A model generated the notes under the pieces. That model did not search any database. It saw only the letters and a list, made by a program, of their open reading frames with translations, and was not told the DNA's origin. Source: Pogostemon cablin (lineage: Eukaryota; Streptophyta; Magnoliopsida; Lamiales; Lamiaceae). From it: DNA of 64,000 bases. Each line of letters begins with the position of its first letter. The first letter of the stretch is position 1. The position numbers were made by a program, and so were the translations under genes. Location of the stretch: the NCBI GenBank assembly GCA_023678885.1, contig CM042996.1, positions 8,118,602 through 8,182,601 on the forward strand. Direction: 5' to 3'. Below, one piece after another: positions 23,184-34,606 of the stretch.

Positions 23184-23520
23184 TGTGAATAAATTTGCGC
23201 GTCAGCATTAGAGCCTTCCTCCCCATCGGATGAGTTTATTCATGGATATTGCTGGAACAGGCTTCTTTAAAATTATGTTTGTAATGTGATACACATGAAC
23301 TTGCGTGTTGGCATAGACCTTCCTCCCTATCGGATCAGTTCATGTGCGGATCATTGTACAGACTTATAATTGATGATTGTAGGAAGTTATCCGAGTGCAT
23401 GCGTACTTCTTCATCTGTAAGGCACATAAGCTCGCGCAATGGACTTGGGGTCAAATAATGGTGTACACTTAGGTGTAAATAATAAGTATCCTCCCCATCG
23501 GAGTCACTGCTTTTATTTGT
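23184..23520 (+). other. three stem-loops with a shared loop motif in the copia-1 leader
   Basis: Hairpin 1 pairs TGAATAAA (23186-23193) with TTTATTCA (23235-23242). Hairpin 2 pairs CACATGAACT (23292-23301) with AGTTCATGTG (23337-23346). Hairpin 3 pairs AAATAA (23477-23482) with TTATTT (23513-23518), extended by AAG/CTT. Each loop carries CCTCCC(C/T)ATCGGA. Stems differ in sequence but stay complementary. They lie in the untranslated leader upstream of the gag remnant, where packaging or translation signals of retroelements usually sit. The role is unknown. Confidence 0.6.
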
Positions 23521-23779
23521 ATGGCTAAAGAGGAACCGACTATTAATTATTTTGTCAAAAAGTTAGGTTGACAAATGAAATTAATGGGTAAAACCTTTTC
23601 TTAAAAATGTTCGGGTTTGTAAATGTCCACACTATCGTGGCTTGCAAACTCACGGTGCTTGAGATGTCGGTGAATTTATATTTTATATTGTTTGAGGGAA
23701 TCAATATAAATGGATAAATTCGAAGATTTGATCGTTGTATTTTTTTTTATTCTCTGAATTTCAAATAGTTTTATTTCAC

Positions 23780-26700
23780 TTATGGTTGACTAAAAGAAAT
23801 TATATTTACTGGTCAAAAATTAGATGATTAGAAAAGAATCTTGGATTCGAATTTTACTGCTTAAGAAATACATGTGTGTCCTCACAAAAGACTTATCATG
23901 ATGCATATTAAAGTCTCTAGTGAAGAGATAAGAGATTCATAGAAATATGATGGTCTCATGTAACTCTTCGGATACTTGAGTAAGTTAAAAGGCGGTAGGT
24001 CATGATTGAATTTGCTGAATGAATTGGAAATACATGGAATAGAAGTTGAAGGGGAAACCTAAGTCAATTTTATTCTTCATAATTGCCTAGATGTTTTGAG
24101 TAAGTTTCTCCTGAATTACAAGAGGTTGTTCATGGTGGGAAACTTCTGACAAAACATGTGATAAAGGAAATACAATTTCATAAAAGGAGTGAACAAGGAT
24201 AGAATCTTACTTGCTAGTCATTGAAGCATGATTAGTGATGGCACCTACTGATACGTTGTATAGATACCGGAATCACTAAATGTTTATTACTAAATGAGGA
24301 TAAGATTATTTTATACATGGGTAATACTACGAGAGTAGTGGCTGTTGTAGTGGGAGTTGTGTATTTATCTTACGATATGAATAAACGTTTGATTTTGTGA
24401 AATTGTCTTTACGTACGTTTTCATAGAAAGAATTTGATTTGTTTTCTATGCATTAATAGATGGATACTCCATTTCATTTAAATGACATGGTCATTATAAT
24501 GAAGGATAGAGTTGTAATCTGTTATGGTACGTTGGTGAACAATTTGTATACTCTTAAATCATGTATATTCCACAGATGCAACAAATAGTAATTAATAATG
24601 CATCTTCTGATCTTAGTAAGAGAAAGGAACCTTCGGAGATGAACTAAACATGCATTTGGCGTCTAAGACTAGATCATTTTACTTGAGTAGGACTCAAAAG
24701 TTGATAGCAGATGGACCGTAAGGTTTTTCTGAAGTGGAAACTATCGGACTTGCGAGTCTTACTTAGAAGTAAAAATGATTAATTACATTTTCAAGGTAAA
24801 GGGGTGTAGAGCCAAAGATATATATGTTGAAATTGGTTCATTCTGATTCAAGCGGACCTAATATTATCCAGGCGAGAGGTGGTAATGAATAATCAAAGAT
24901 TATTCTAGATACCGATATATTTATTTGATGCACTGCATGTCTAAGTTCTTTGATTTATTCAAGAATTGCAAGGTTGGTACAGTAAAGCATCATGAAAAAT
25001 ATATCAAGTAATGACGATTTAATCATCATTACGAGTACCTCTTAGGATAATTAGGAACTATTAATCAGAGGTTGAGATTAAATCTCAAGTGGTCTACACC
25101 GGGCATGCCCCAGCTGAATGATGTGGTGGATAGAAGGAATAGGACTCTTATGGTAATGATTAGATAGATGATGAATTATTTGGAATTACTTAATTCAATT
25201 TATGGATAAACCCTAGAAACAGTAATTCATTTGAATGTTTGTCTGTTTGTGAGATATGCTATAAAAATGAAGGTGATTTATTTAGTCTAAAAGATCGAAG
25301 GGTGATTGTTAACACAAAACTAGATTTTTGGAAAGTGACTATGTAATAAATCACATACCCATTTATAAGTTGTCCTAAAGGATGTGAGAAGAAACACAAA
25401 GTATTAGTACCAATTGTCCAAGAGGATATACCACAAGGTAAACTGCAACGCATGTCACGTCTATACACAATTGCATGTAATGCCTTGTCGTAGTGGGAGG
25501 GATGTTCGACAACCTGTTTGATACATGTTTTGAGAGAGTCGTGAGACTTGGTCCCTAGCAAACATGAAATGGACCCACAGATACGATGACGCACTACAAG
25601 TTAGAAATGCGAAATCTTAGCAAAGTGCAATGAATATTAAAACAGAATCGATGGATTTTAAATTAGGTCTGGATGCTTGTTGAACCGCTAAATGGCGTAA
25701 AAGCCATTGGAAGCGGGCATACAAGAATAAAAAAGGATCATAGAATAAGGTGAAAACCTTGGAAGCAAGCTTGTTGCGAAAAGGTATACTCAGAAAGAAA
25801 TGGTTCGATTATGAGAAAACCTGTTCACCGGTAGCTATGCCTAAGTTGATCCGGACTCTTTTATTTGTTGCTACTCATATGAAATATGAGGGATAACAAA
25901 TAGATGTCGAGACAGCTTTCCTGATTGGAAGTCTTAAGGGAAATATCTATGTAAAACAACCAGAGTGAGTCATTGCAAAAAGCTAAGAGCATTGTGATAG
26001 TAAGCTTAAAAGTGTCCATTCATGGACTAAAGCAAGCTTCAAAATCATGAAACATCCGTTTTGATGAGGTAATCCAGTGACATGGATCTAATCAATGATC
26101 AGATGGGTCTTGTGTATTGAAAAGAGTGATGGAAACATGGTGGTATTTCTTGTACTATACGTAGATAGTATCTTGCTCATTAGAGACAATAAAAGAGTAT
26201 TGTCGGGCGTATGGGTATGGTTGATAAAGCGATATGATATGAAGGACTTAAGAGGAGCAAAAAATATTCTTTTGATCACGGTGATACGGATTACAAGAAA
26301 GGATGTTATGCTTATCTCAAACTTCATAAGATGATACGATCCTTACTTATTTTAGCATGTGACTTTATCTAAAGAAATGTGTCTTGTAACACAAAGTAGA
26401 TAAAGAAGATGAAAGCGGTTCCTTATGCTTCGGCAAATGAGGAAGCTTAATCTAAGGAAAGCTATGCACGAGATTAAATATCTGTTTTGCCGATGGCATG
26501 AACAGTGGGTATCAACGTAACCCGGAACAAGAATGATGAACTGTGGTAAGACATATATGAAGTGTCTGAGAAGGACTGGAAATTATATGTAGGCTTACAG
26601 GACAGATTCACTGCTTCTTGTGGATTACGTAGATTTGGATTTTTTAGTCAGATTGGACAACAGGAAATCCACCTCAAGGTTATCTATTTAATTTTAAGAA

Positions 26701-27070
26701 GTTGAGTCATAGTGTGGAGGAGTGTTATATAGAAATATATTTCAGACTCAGGATTCCATCATGGAAAGATGACAAATTGCAGTCTATGAGGCAGCCAAAG
26801 TATCTATATGACTCTAGAAACTTCATGATGGACTTTGAAGAATTTGTAAGTTTGCCCAAGATTATCAAAATTAAATTAATGATATTGGTGCAGTTGCAAA
26901 CTTGAAGGAATCACCATAAGGCAATTAAACACATGGAGCGCGAGTACTACCTGTTACGAGAAATTGTATGATGAGGGGAAGGTTGTTGTCGCCTAGATTG
27001 CATCGGATGATAACTTAGTAAATCCATTTACAAGGACCTTAAAGCGAAAGCTTTTGATGGTCGTGTAGTA
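23780..27070 (+). pseudogene. decayed gag-pol of copia-1
   Basis: Remnants appear in copia order. Gag near 23790 has an LTGxxxDDWKRxLD-like stretch with stops. Protease has IDTGITK at 24260-24280 (DTG intact), followed by YMGNTTRVVAVVVG. The GAG-pre-integrase region is around 24640-24790, with integrase core traces to 25250 (including TPGMPQLNDVVDRRNRTL near 25100). RT has QIDVETAFLIGSLKGNIYV at 25897 and FLVLYVDSILLI near 26150, so the second catalytic Asp of YVDD is Ser. RNase H traces run to about 27050 (EREYYLLREIV, DDNLVNPFTRTL). Many stops and frameshifts interrupt these; the element cannot encode its own transposition. Confidence 0.85.
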
Positions 27071-27134
27071 GGAGTGGGAATCAGATGTATGGCAGAAGAC
27101 ATGACAGCATAGTCTTTTAGTATAAGTGGGAAAT

Positions 27135-28521
27135 TGTTGGATTATATACTAAAAGTCTAGCTTTTTGTATGAACTATGTTATAACAATTAATTTGAAATG
27201 AGAATCATATGATCAAATGATTGCATCTTATAATTTATTTATATGTTCGATGCAATAGTCCACTTACTTTATACTGTAGATAATATGTTGTGCGACAACA
27301 CGCGGAAGATCATATTATCGATTTCCTTATAAAGTATAAACAGATGCTCACAACCGAGATAGACGGGGAATCTCTAGCTGGATGGTTGTAGTGTGGTTTG
27401 GTATTAGCTTGTCTTGGCTATAGAATCAGATTAGTGCACTTGTGTGTATTGAGCAGGACCGCTTGTGATCGTTCGACTTATAGTAACTTATAGAAGAACT
27501 TGATCTCTGTTATTATGGATGTTCGTGCTCTTAATCCTTATACAATAACCTCGACACGTAGGGCATTATGTATTTCTTTGATTCATCAATGAGTGAGATT
27601 TACATGTAATTAAATCAACAAACTCGGTGAGTTGGGAAGTAATGCTGTCTCTATGGTGTGTTGTTGATTGTAGAAGGAATCCGTGTCCGTCATAGGTTGA
27701 TGATGTCCCATTGAGGAGCTCATAAGGATTATCATGTAAACCCTGCAGGTGGAATTTATTCCAGCATGATAATGAGGTTGAGTGGTACTACTCTTGGATG
27801 AGATATTAATTAATTGAGTTGTCAGTAATTTAAATTAATTAATGGACATTGTATACCTTAAACATGGGGAGACTAACGGGCTCATAATAAGAATGAGCCC
27901 AAAACATAATTTTGGGATTGGAAAGGTAGTGCAGTAATAATATTTTAGTGGAATATATTATTATTATTGGGCTTAAGTATAAGCTTTGGGCTAAGCTTGG
28001 ATACTTAAGCCCAATGTAGGCCCAACCCAATTTCTCCTTCTAGTCCCTGCTATAGCCCATGTATATAAGTCACCTCAACTTATCTGGAACCCTAATCTAT
28101 TCATTATTCACGTGTGATGAGGGTTGATAGCAGATTGAGGAGGTCTCGTAGATCGTCGCCTACACGACGTCGAGATCGGACTTGGGACATACAACAGAAG
28201 ATCAGAAGGTAGTTTGCTGCTGCTGTCCGCCACCTTGCGAAATTTATATAAAATCGTAGAGTGCTCAGAATTCGATGATCAATATATTGACAGAAAGCCG
28301 TTGAAGAGAGGATCATCTGAGCACAAAGATCATTCAATTCCGACATTAGATGAGGAAGTTATGGCCATTCTCGTGGGACTACACAGTCTGCCAGCGAGAA
28401 TCCTTCATCTTCTACATACCCTGGTGAACGGTAATCATTTATATGATTTATTGCTTCCGCTATGATAGAAACACATGGAACCCTAACGGGTCATGTTAAT
28501 CAAACGATCCAAACGCCAACA
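27135..28521 (+). repeat. 3' LTR of copia-1
   Basis: It begins TGTTGGATTATATACTAAAA and ends CGCCAACA, followed directly by the second AGGGT. Differences from the 5' LTR are scattered single bases and a few short indels, for example a three-base CTG gain near 28220. Confidence 0.95.
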
Positions 28522-28561
28522 AGGGTCACCCGATGACCCGTGGTCAGCCAAGTATTTTATT

Positions 28562-29230
28562 TTCTTTTTATATATCTAAATTATTATTTTAAAGGTAAAT
28601 TTTCTTTTTTTTTTTATTTTATTGTAATATTTTTTGTTTTGTTTTTAACGTGAATACATAACATCATTTACACAATCTTTATCTTTATTGTTGTAATATT
28701 TTATTTATTTTTGTAAATTATTAATTTCATTGTTCAATACGGGTACCTTATATGAGTTGATATTAGGTGCACCCGAATGCAAGGGTGCACCCATATGTGT
28801 ATAAATTTTTATTCTATTTTGTATACATGTCATTCTATTTTATATACGTATTTCTTAATAATTGTATATTTTTTCACAATAAGTTTTTTATTAAAAAAAC
28901 TAGCATCCATATGTATATAACTTTTTTTCAATAGTGTATACATGTTTTTAATAATTGTATATCTTTTTACACTCCATTTTTATTAAAAAAAACTAACAAT
29001 TAAATTGTATTCATTTTTTCCATAATTGTATATATTTTTGTTTATATTTGTATACGTTTTTTAAAGTGGTTCACCCGGGTGCACAGTATAATTAGCCACC
29101 TTATATTTAATTAATAAAAGTATACTAATTTTTAATAAAATATTAATTTAAAATGAGACGGGTACGAATATGAGTAATTAATATTTAAACGGATATGAGT
29201 ATGAGTATCCCAAAATTTTTAGGAATGTAA
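28562..29230 (+). repeat. tandem AT-rich repeat, copy B, interrupted by a MITE
   Basis: It follows copy A (19795-20130) motif for motif: AACGTGAATACATAACATC, TTTCATTGTTCAATACGGG, then, after the MITE, ATTAATAAAAGTATACTA and AAACGGATATGAGTATGA. It shows the ancestral state for dating the MITE and copia insertions. Confidence 0.75.
28754..29097. mobile_element. Mutator-like MITE with GTGCACCCG termini
   Basis: It is flanked by a perfect 9-bp direct repeat ACCTTATAT (28745-28753 and 29098-29106). The uninterrupted site is preserved in copy A at about 19984, so the insertion boundaries are direct observations. Ends are GAGTTGATATTAGGTGCACC and, inward from the right, GGCTAATTATACTGTGCACC: imperfect inverted repeats sharing TGCACCCG. 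No coding capacity. Confidence 0.8.
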
Positions 29231-29236
29231 GAGGTA

Positions 29237-29237
<1 letters not shown>

Positions 29238-29296
<59 letters not shown>
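29238..29296. repeat. (TA)n microsatellite
   Basis: About 58 bp of TA repeat at the end of copy B. Copy A has a shorter TA run at the equivalent place (20139-20153). Confidence 0.9.
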
Positions 29297-29300
<4 letters not shown>

Positions 29301-29395
29301 CAAAATAATTTCAAATTATTTAAATAAATTATAGACCATTTAAATAATTTAATCAATTTTCAAACCTCTGATCTCAAAAAATTAGAATGTGATAA

Positions 29396-29610
29396 TCCTT
29401 CCACCTACTTTAAAGGTGGTCATTTTTTTCACGTAAATTATTGAGTGTTATTTTTTTTATGTATAGTGGATGATTGTATATGTAGTGAGTAGTGAGTAGT
29501 GAGTCATATGTGAGACTATTTTATTAAAACAAGAAAATTGATACATTTGCAGTGAACACCCAAAATGGTAAAATTATAAAGACCTTTGGGATGAACGGAG
29601 TGGTATTGTA
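29396..29610. mobile_element. decayed Stowaway-like MITE
   Basis: CCTACTTTAAAGGTGGTC on the left is roughly inverted as GACCTTTGGGATGAACGGAG on the right, with a typical Stowaway interior (TAGTGAGTCATATGTGAGAC). The terminal repeats are eroded. Confidence 0.4.
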
Positions 29611-29864
29611 AGAAAATAAATTAAAAAAATAAATAAATAAATAAATAAAACATCAACCTTGTCCGTGCAATGCACAAGTTATGATTGCTAATTAATATTA
29701 AAAGAGCTAGTTATTCTTAAATTTGGAACAAATAAGAATTTGTTCATATTAATACACGGTGAAATTTAACCACTTGTATATATATTTTTTTCTTTTTATT
29801 AAAAAGTAAATTTGGAACAAATAATAATTGTTCATATTAATGCATGGTGAAATTTCAACCCTTC

Positions 29865-29892
<28 letters not shown>

Positions 29893-29895
<3 letters not shown>

Positions 29896-30483
29896 TGTGT
29901 TGTAGCCTGCATGCATGTGTGTGTGAGGTTTCATACAATGATAAACACGTGGAAGATGGTGATTGGTTGATGAAGTATTGATAAGATCAGCTGTATGTGA
30001 AGTTATAGCCGTAAGATCAGAGCTCATCTCATTCATACGCTGCAGCTGTGCATTGAAGAAGGAATCAAATCAGTTAGTTAGTTAGATGGTTGCAAAACTG
30101 ATCAGCCAGCTGGATGGATTCTTGTGTGATCTCACATACATACAGTTGGGGAAGTTTTCTAATGCATTGAGTAAAACATGATAGAAGAAGAATCGAGAAG
30201 CATCAACACATCAGTATACAAGTTAAGAAAAGCACATTAGAGTTTAGATATATAAGTTCATCATCCTTTCTTCCACAAGTGTGTATTGTAATCATCTTAG
30301 TGAGTGATCTTTACTTTAAAGTGGATGTAGGCTTACGTCGAACCCCTATATATTTTTGTATTGATCTCTTTCATTTCGTTTTTCGTTTATCAATCAATTC
30401 GAGAGTGAAATGTGAGTGATCAATCAACCAAGTGTGTGAGTTCTTGAGAGGTTTAACAAGTTCTTGCTCAAGTTTCATAAGAA
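29893..30483 (+). repeat. 5' LTR of copia-2
   Basis: It begins TGTTGTGTTGTAGCC and ends TTTCATAAGAA. It matches 34607-35201 with a modest number of substitutions. The last few bases of the boundary are uncertain because both copies continue TAAGAA after TTTCA. Confidence 0.9.
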
Positions 30484-30484
30484 G

Positions 30485-30501
30485 TGGCGCTGTCTGTGGG
30501 A
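30485..30501 (+). promoter_or_regulatory. primer binding site of copia-2
   Basis: TGGCGCTGTCTGTGGGA immediately follows the 5' LTR. The TGGCGC(C/T)GT start is a common plant LTR-element primer site, partly complementary to the 3' end of tRNA-Asp; the tRNA assignment is tentative. Confidence 0.6.
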
Positions 30502-30543
30502 AGAAGAAGCAGCCACGAGTAATCAGATCAGAAGGGAAGAATC

Positions 30544-31435
30544 ATGGTTACAACCAAGTTTGATGTGGAGAAGTTTTCAGAGAAAGTTGATTTCAGTTTG
30601 TGGAGGATGAAGATGGAGGTCATATTGATCCAACAAGGATTGACTGATGCTAATCAAGCTGCTGCTGTAGATGCAGTTGCACTAGCTGCAGATCAAGATC
30701 AACAATCAAAGGCCAGAAGTGCAATCATTCTATGCTTAGGTGACAAAGCTTTAAGGGAAGTCTCTAAAGAAGTGTCTGCAAGGGATATGTGGAAGAAGCT
30801 TGATGATCATTACATGGTGAAGACTTTGGCAAATCGGCTGTATACAAAGCAGAAGCTCTATTCCTTCAAAGTATAAGAAGATAAGTCTATTCTAAGCCAA
30901 CTAGATGATTTCAATAAGATCATTGATGATTTAAAAAAATTTTGATGTAGCACTATCATGTGAAGATAAGGTTGTTATATTGATGTCAGCTCTTCCTAAA
31001 TCTTTTGAAGGATTGAGAGACACATTGTTATATGGGAATGTTGAATCAATCTCCCTGCAGCAAGTGATTCTTGCAGTCAAAGCAAAGGTACTCCATAAGA
31101 CATCAGATAATACAGTTGCAGGGGAAGGACTTGTTGTCAACAAACAGAACAAGTGGAACAAGAATGATAAGAAGGCTGGTGTTGATAAGAAGAAGCAGGA
31201 AAGGGGTAATCAAAGTACACCAGCAGATGAAGAGAACAATAACTGCTTTCACTGCAACAAACCTGGTCATTTCAAGAAGCAATGTCATAAGTGGAAAGCT
31301 ATGGTGGCTAGGAAGATTGCAGAAAAGGGTGGAAACCAAAGAATCCATGCAAATCAGGTAACTAAAAATAAAGGTAATAAGGATCAAGATTACATTGAAG
31401 CTTTGGTTGTTGTTTCTGGTCAAGTGTCAGATTAG
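30544..31435 (+). pseudogene. gag of copia-2, broken by one stop and one frameshift
   Basis: It starts MVTTKFDVEKFSEKVDFSLW and has a typical copia gag core. A TAA interrupts the frame at 30874-30876, and a one-base length change in the A-run near 30936 shifts the frame. The rest (30980-31435) is open and contains a perfect CX2CX4HX4C zinc knuckle, CFHCNKPGHFKKQC, at 31244-31285. Gag forms the virus-like particle and binds RNA. The breaks make this copy non-functional. Confidence 0.9.
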
Positions 31436-34400
31436 TGGGTGTTAGATTCAGGTTGCACCTTCCAAATGACATCAGTTAAGGATTGGTTTACTGAATTAAA
31501 ACTATATCATGAGGGATCAGTCTTGTTAGGCAATGATCAAGCCATCAAGATTGAGGGTATTGGCTCTGTCAAATTTAAAATGTTTGATGGTACTATAAAG
31601 CTGCTCACAAATGTGAGATATGTACCAGGGTTAAGAAGAAACCTGATATCATTAGGAATATTAGACTCTCTGGGATGTGAGTACTATGTGAATAAAGGTG
31701 CACTCACCATCATGAAAAATAAGTCAGTAGTAATGAGGGGTGTTAAGAGCTCTGATCTTTACTTCCTTGAAGGATCAGTTGTCTCAGGATAGTTGAACAC
31801 TTCACAAGATCAAGAAGATGTTCATCTGTGGCATGGAAGACTAGCTCATGTAAGTGAGAGAGGGTTACAAGAGCTAGCAAGACAGAAGCTGCTAGACATA
31901 AGCTCAACCTACAAGATGGATCAATGTGAAGATTGCATTCTAAGTAAGGCAAAGAGGTTAAAATTTGGTTCAGAAGAACATACTTCATCAGAGAATCTTC
32001 AGTATGTTCATACAGACCTATGGGGACCATCAAGAAATCCAACTATTGGAGGAGGAAGATATTTTATATCTTTCATAGATGACTACTCTAGGAAGCTTTG
32101 GGTTAAAATCCTAAAATCAAAGGATCAAGCATTTACTGCATTTAAGGAATGACTTGCTGAGGTAGAGAATCAAACAGGAAAGAAGCTGAAATGTTTGAAA
32201 TCAGATAATGGACTTGAGTTTGTTTCAGAAGAGTTTAATACCTTCTGCAGAGAAAATGGAATTAAGAGGCACAAGACTACACCTGGAACTCCACAACAAA
32301 ATGGTGTTGCAGAAAGGATGAATCAGACATTGTTAGAGAGAGTAAGATGTATGCTGAGTAGTGGAGGATTTACAAAAGGGTTTTGGGGTGAACTTGTGAC
32401 TACAGCAGCCTATCTGATCAATCTATGTCCATCAACAGCTTTAAAATTCAAACCACCTGAAGAAGTATGGTCTGGAAAGGCCCCTAGTTATAGTCATTTG
32501 AGAGTAATAGGATGTCAAGCTTACTCTCATCTGAAGCAAGATAAGTTGGAACCAAGAGCAGTGAAATGTGTAATGGTTGGATACTCCAAAGAAGTAAAAG
32601 GATACAGACTATGGTGTTATAAAGCTAACAAGTTTATTATTAGGAGAGATGTCACATTCAGTGAAAAGAAGATTCCATTGATTGAAAGAAATTCTGTAGT
32701 ATCTATTACTACAGACTTTGATGAGCCTCAGGTGGAGCAAGCAATGAAGAAAGTACAGCAATATAATGAACAGAATAATAATGCTGATCAGAATAAGGAA
32801 GATAGCTCACCTAGCTCATCTAGTTCAAGGTATGATTTAAGTTCCTATCAACTTGTAAGGGATAGGTTAAGAAGACAGATCAAGGCCCCAGTAAGATACA
32901 TGGAAGCTGATATAGTATCATATGCATTGTATGTTGCATCTGATATAGAAACCTATGAGCCAAGAACATATGATGAAACTATATTAGGAAATGAGAATAA
33001 CAAGTGGATAGTTGCTATGGAAGAAGAGCTGTTATCATTACATAAGAACAAGACTTGGCAGATTGTTGACAGACCAAAGAATAAGAAGTTAGTAAGTTGT
33101 AAATGGATTTATAAGAAGAAGTCTGTTACAAGCAAAGATGGATGTGTTAGGTACGAGGCAAGGCTTGTAGCAAGAGGTTTTTCACAGAGAGAAGGTGTTG
33201 ATTATAATGAGATATTTTCATCTGTTGTTAAGCATTGTTCTATCATAATTTTATTGGCATTAGTAACTCAGTTTGATCTTGAGCTACATCAGATGGATGT
33301 CACTACAGCATTCCTGCATGGAAATCTAGAAGAAGATATTTACATGAAGATTCCTGATGGTGTAAGTGTTGAAGGTGCTGAAAATAAGGCTTGCTTACTA
33401 TTGAAATCTTTGTATGGTCTGAAACAGAGTCCAAGGCAGTGATATTTGAAGTTTGATGATTATATTACATCAAATGGATTCAGCAGGAGCTTACATGACA
33501 GTTGTGTCTATGTTAGGTTCAAGGAAGGGTGTTATACATACTTACTCTTGTATGTAGATGATATCCTTATAGCTTGTAAGGATCAAACTGATATAGATGA
33601 AGTAAAAGAAATACTTAAGCAGGAGTTTGATATGAAGGATCTAGGAGAAGCAAAGATGATCCTTGGTATGCAGATTGAGAGGAACGGATTAGCTGGAGAG
33701 TTGAAATTGTTTCAAGAATCATACTTGGACAAAGTGTTGAAGAGATACAATATGAATCTCAGTAAAACAGTAACAACACCAGCAAAGCAAGGAGTGAGTC
33801 TGTCACTACTCCAAGCTCCTCAGATAGATCAAAAGAAAATTGAGATGAGCAACATACCCTATGCTAGTGCTGTTGGCAGTTTGATGTATGCAATGGTATG
33901 TTGCAGGCCAGATTTAGCTTATGTGATGAGCATGATTAGTAGATTTATGAGCAATCCAGGACTACTACATTGGAATTCAGTGAAGTGGGCTCTCAAGTAT
34001 GTGAAAGGTACCATCACAACAGGTTTGAAGTTTCAGAAAATGGCAATATGGGATAAGGGAGTAGTTGGATATGTTGATGCTGATTATGCAGCAAATCTTG
34101 ATACTAGGAAGTCACTTACTGGATATGTATTCAACTTGTTTGGTACTGCAGTAAGTTGGAAGGCAACACATCAACATATAGTGGCTTTATCAACTACAGA
34201 GATAGAATTTGTTGCACTCACTAAAGCAATCAGAGAGGGTGTATGGCTGACAGGTATATTAAGTGTGTTTGGGGTTGAGCAAGATTCAGTTGAGGTGTAT
34301 TGTGACAATCAAAGTGCAGTACATCTCTCCAAGCATCAAGGGTATCATGAGAGGACCAAACACATTGATGTGAGGTTATATTTCATAAGGCACACGATAG

Positions 34401-34519
34401 ACAAGGAAGTAGTTAGTGTCAAGAAGATCAAAACTACTGAAAATCCTGCTGACATGTTCACTAAAAGCTTACCAGTTCAGAAGTATGAACTGTGTAAGCA
34501 ATTGATTAATCTGAACTAA
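31436..34519 (+). pseudogene. pol of copia-2 (protease, integrase, RT, RNase H), broken by stops
   Basis: Domains follow in copia order in one frame. Protease has VLDSGCTFQM at 31439. The integrase zinc region is HLWHGRLAHV plus CEDC; its core has VHTDLWGPS, FIDDYSR and SDNGLEF...PQQNGVAERMN, keeping the D,D,E residues. RT runs from about 33000 (WKWIYKKK-like region, QMDVTTAFLHGNLEEDIYMK) with YVDDIL at 33551, catalytic Asp pair intact. RNase H has GYVDADYAANLDTRKSLTGY and DNQSAVHLSKH, ending at 34519. In-frame stops are TAG at 31433-31435, TAG at about 31790, TGA at about 32150 and TGA at about 33440. The two TGAs sit where the family has Trp, consistent with single G-to-A changes. Confidence 0.92.
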
Positions 34520-34606
34520 GTAAGGAAGAAAGGTGGCTGCAACCTTAAATAGCAGTAAGGTGGAGGAGGTTACAAGCTAGTGATGATGCAGTCTAAGGTG
34601 GAGTAT

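Larger units (their letters stand above)
20261..28521 (+). mobile_element. complete Ty1/copia retrotransposon (copia-1), coding regions decayed
   Basis: Two LTRs of 1384 and 1387 bp, a tRNA-iMet-type primer binding site, a polypurine-rich stretch before the 3' LTR (about 27123-27134, AAGTGGGAAAT) and a perfect 5-bp target duplication AGGGT (20256-20260 and 28522-28526) define an intact insertion of 8261 bp. Domain order gag, protease, integrase, reverse transcriptase, RNase H is copia-type. All frames carry stops and frameshifts. A related solo LTR occurs at 43794-44959. Confidence 0.95.
20181..28560. mobile_element. small palindromic (foldback) element split by a copia insertion
   Basis: With the copia element and one target duplication removed, the host reads TTGGCTAACCACGGGTCA, then TCTCACATGGGGGT, a short spacer, ACCCCCATGTGAGA, and TGACCCGTGGTCAGCCAA. 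That is a nearly perfect inverted repeat with arms of about 45 bp. The visible pieces are 20181-20260 and 28527-28560. It could form a long hairpin. No coding capacity. Confidence 0.75.

Noticed and set aside
23172..23355. CRISPR-like spaced repeats in the copia-1 leader
   Set aside because: A plant nuclear retrotransposon leader; three diverged units with unequal spacing are better read as RNA stem-loops.
30931..31423. Minus-strand frames opposite copia-2 gag
   Set aside because: Antisense shadows of the gag frame, with no motif.
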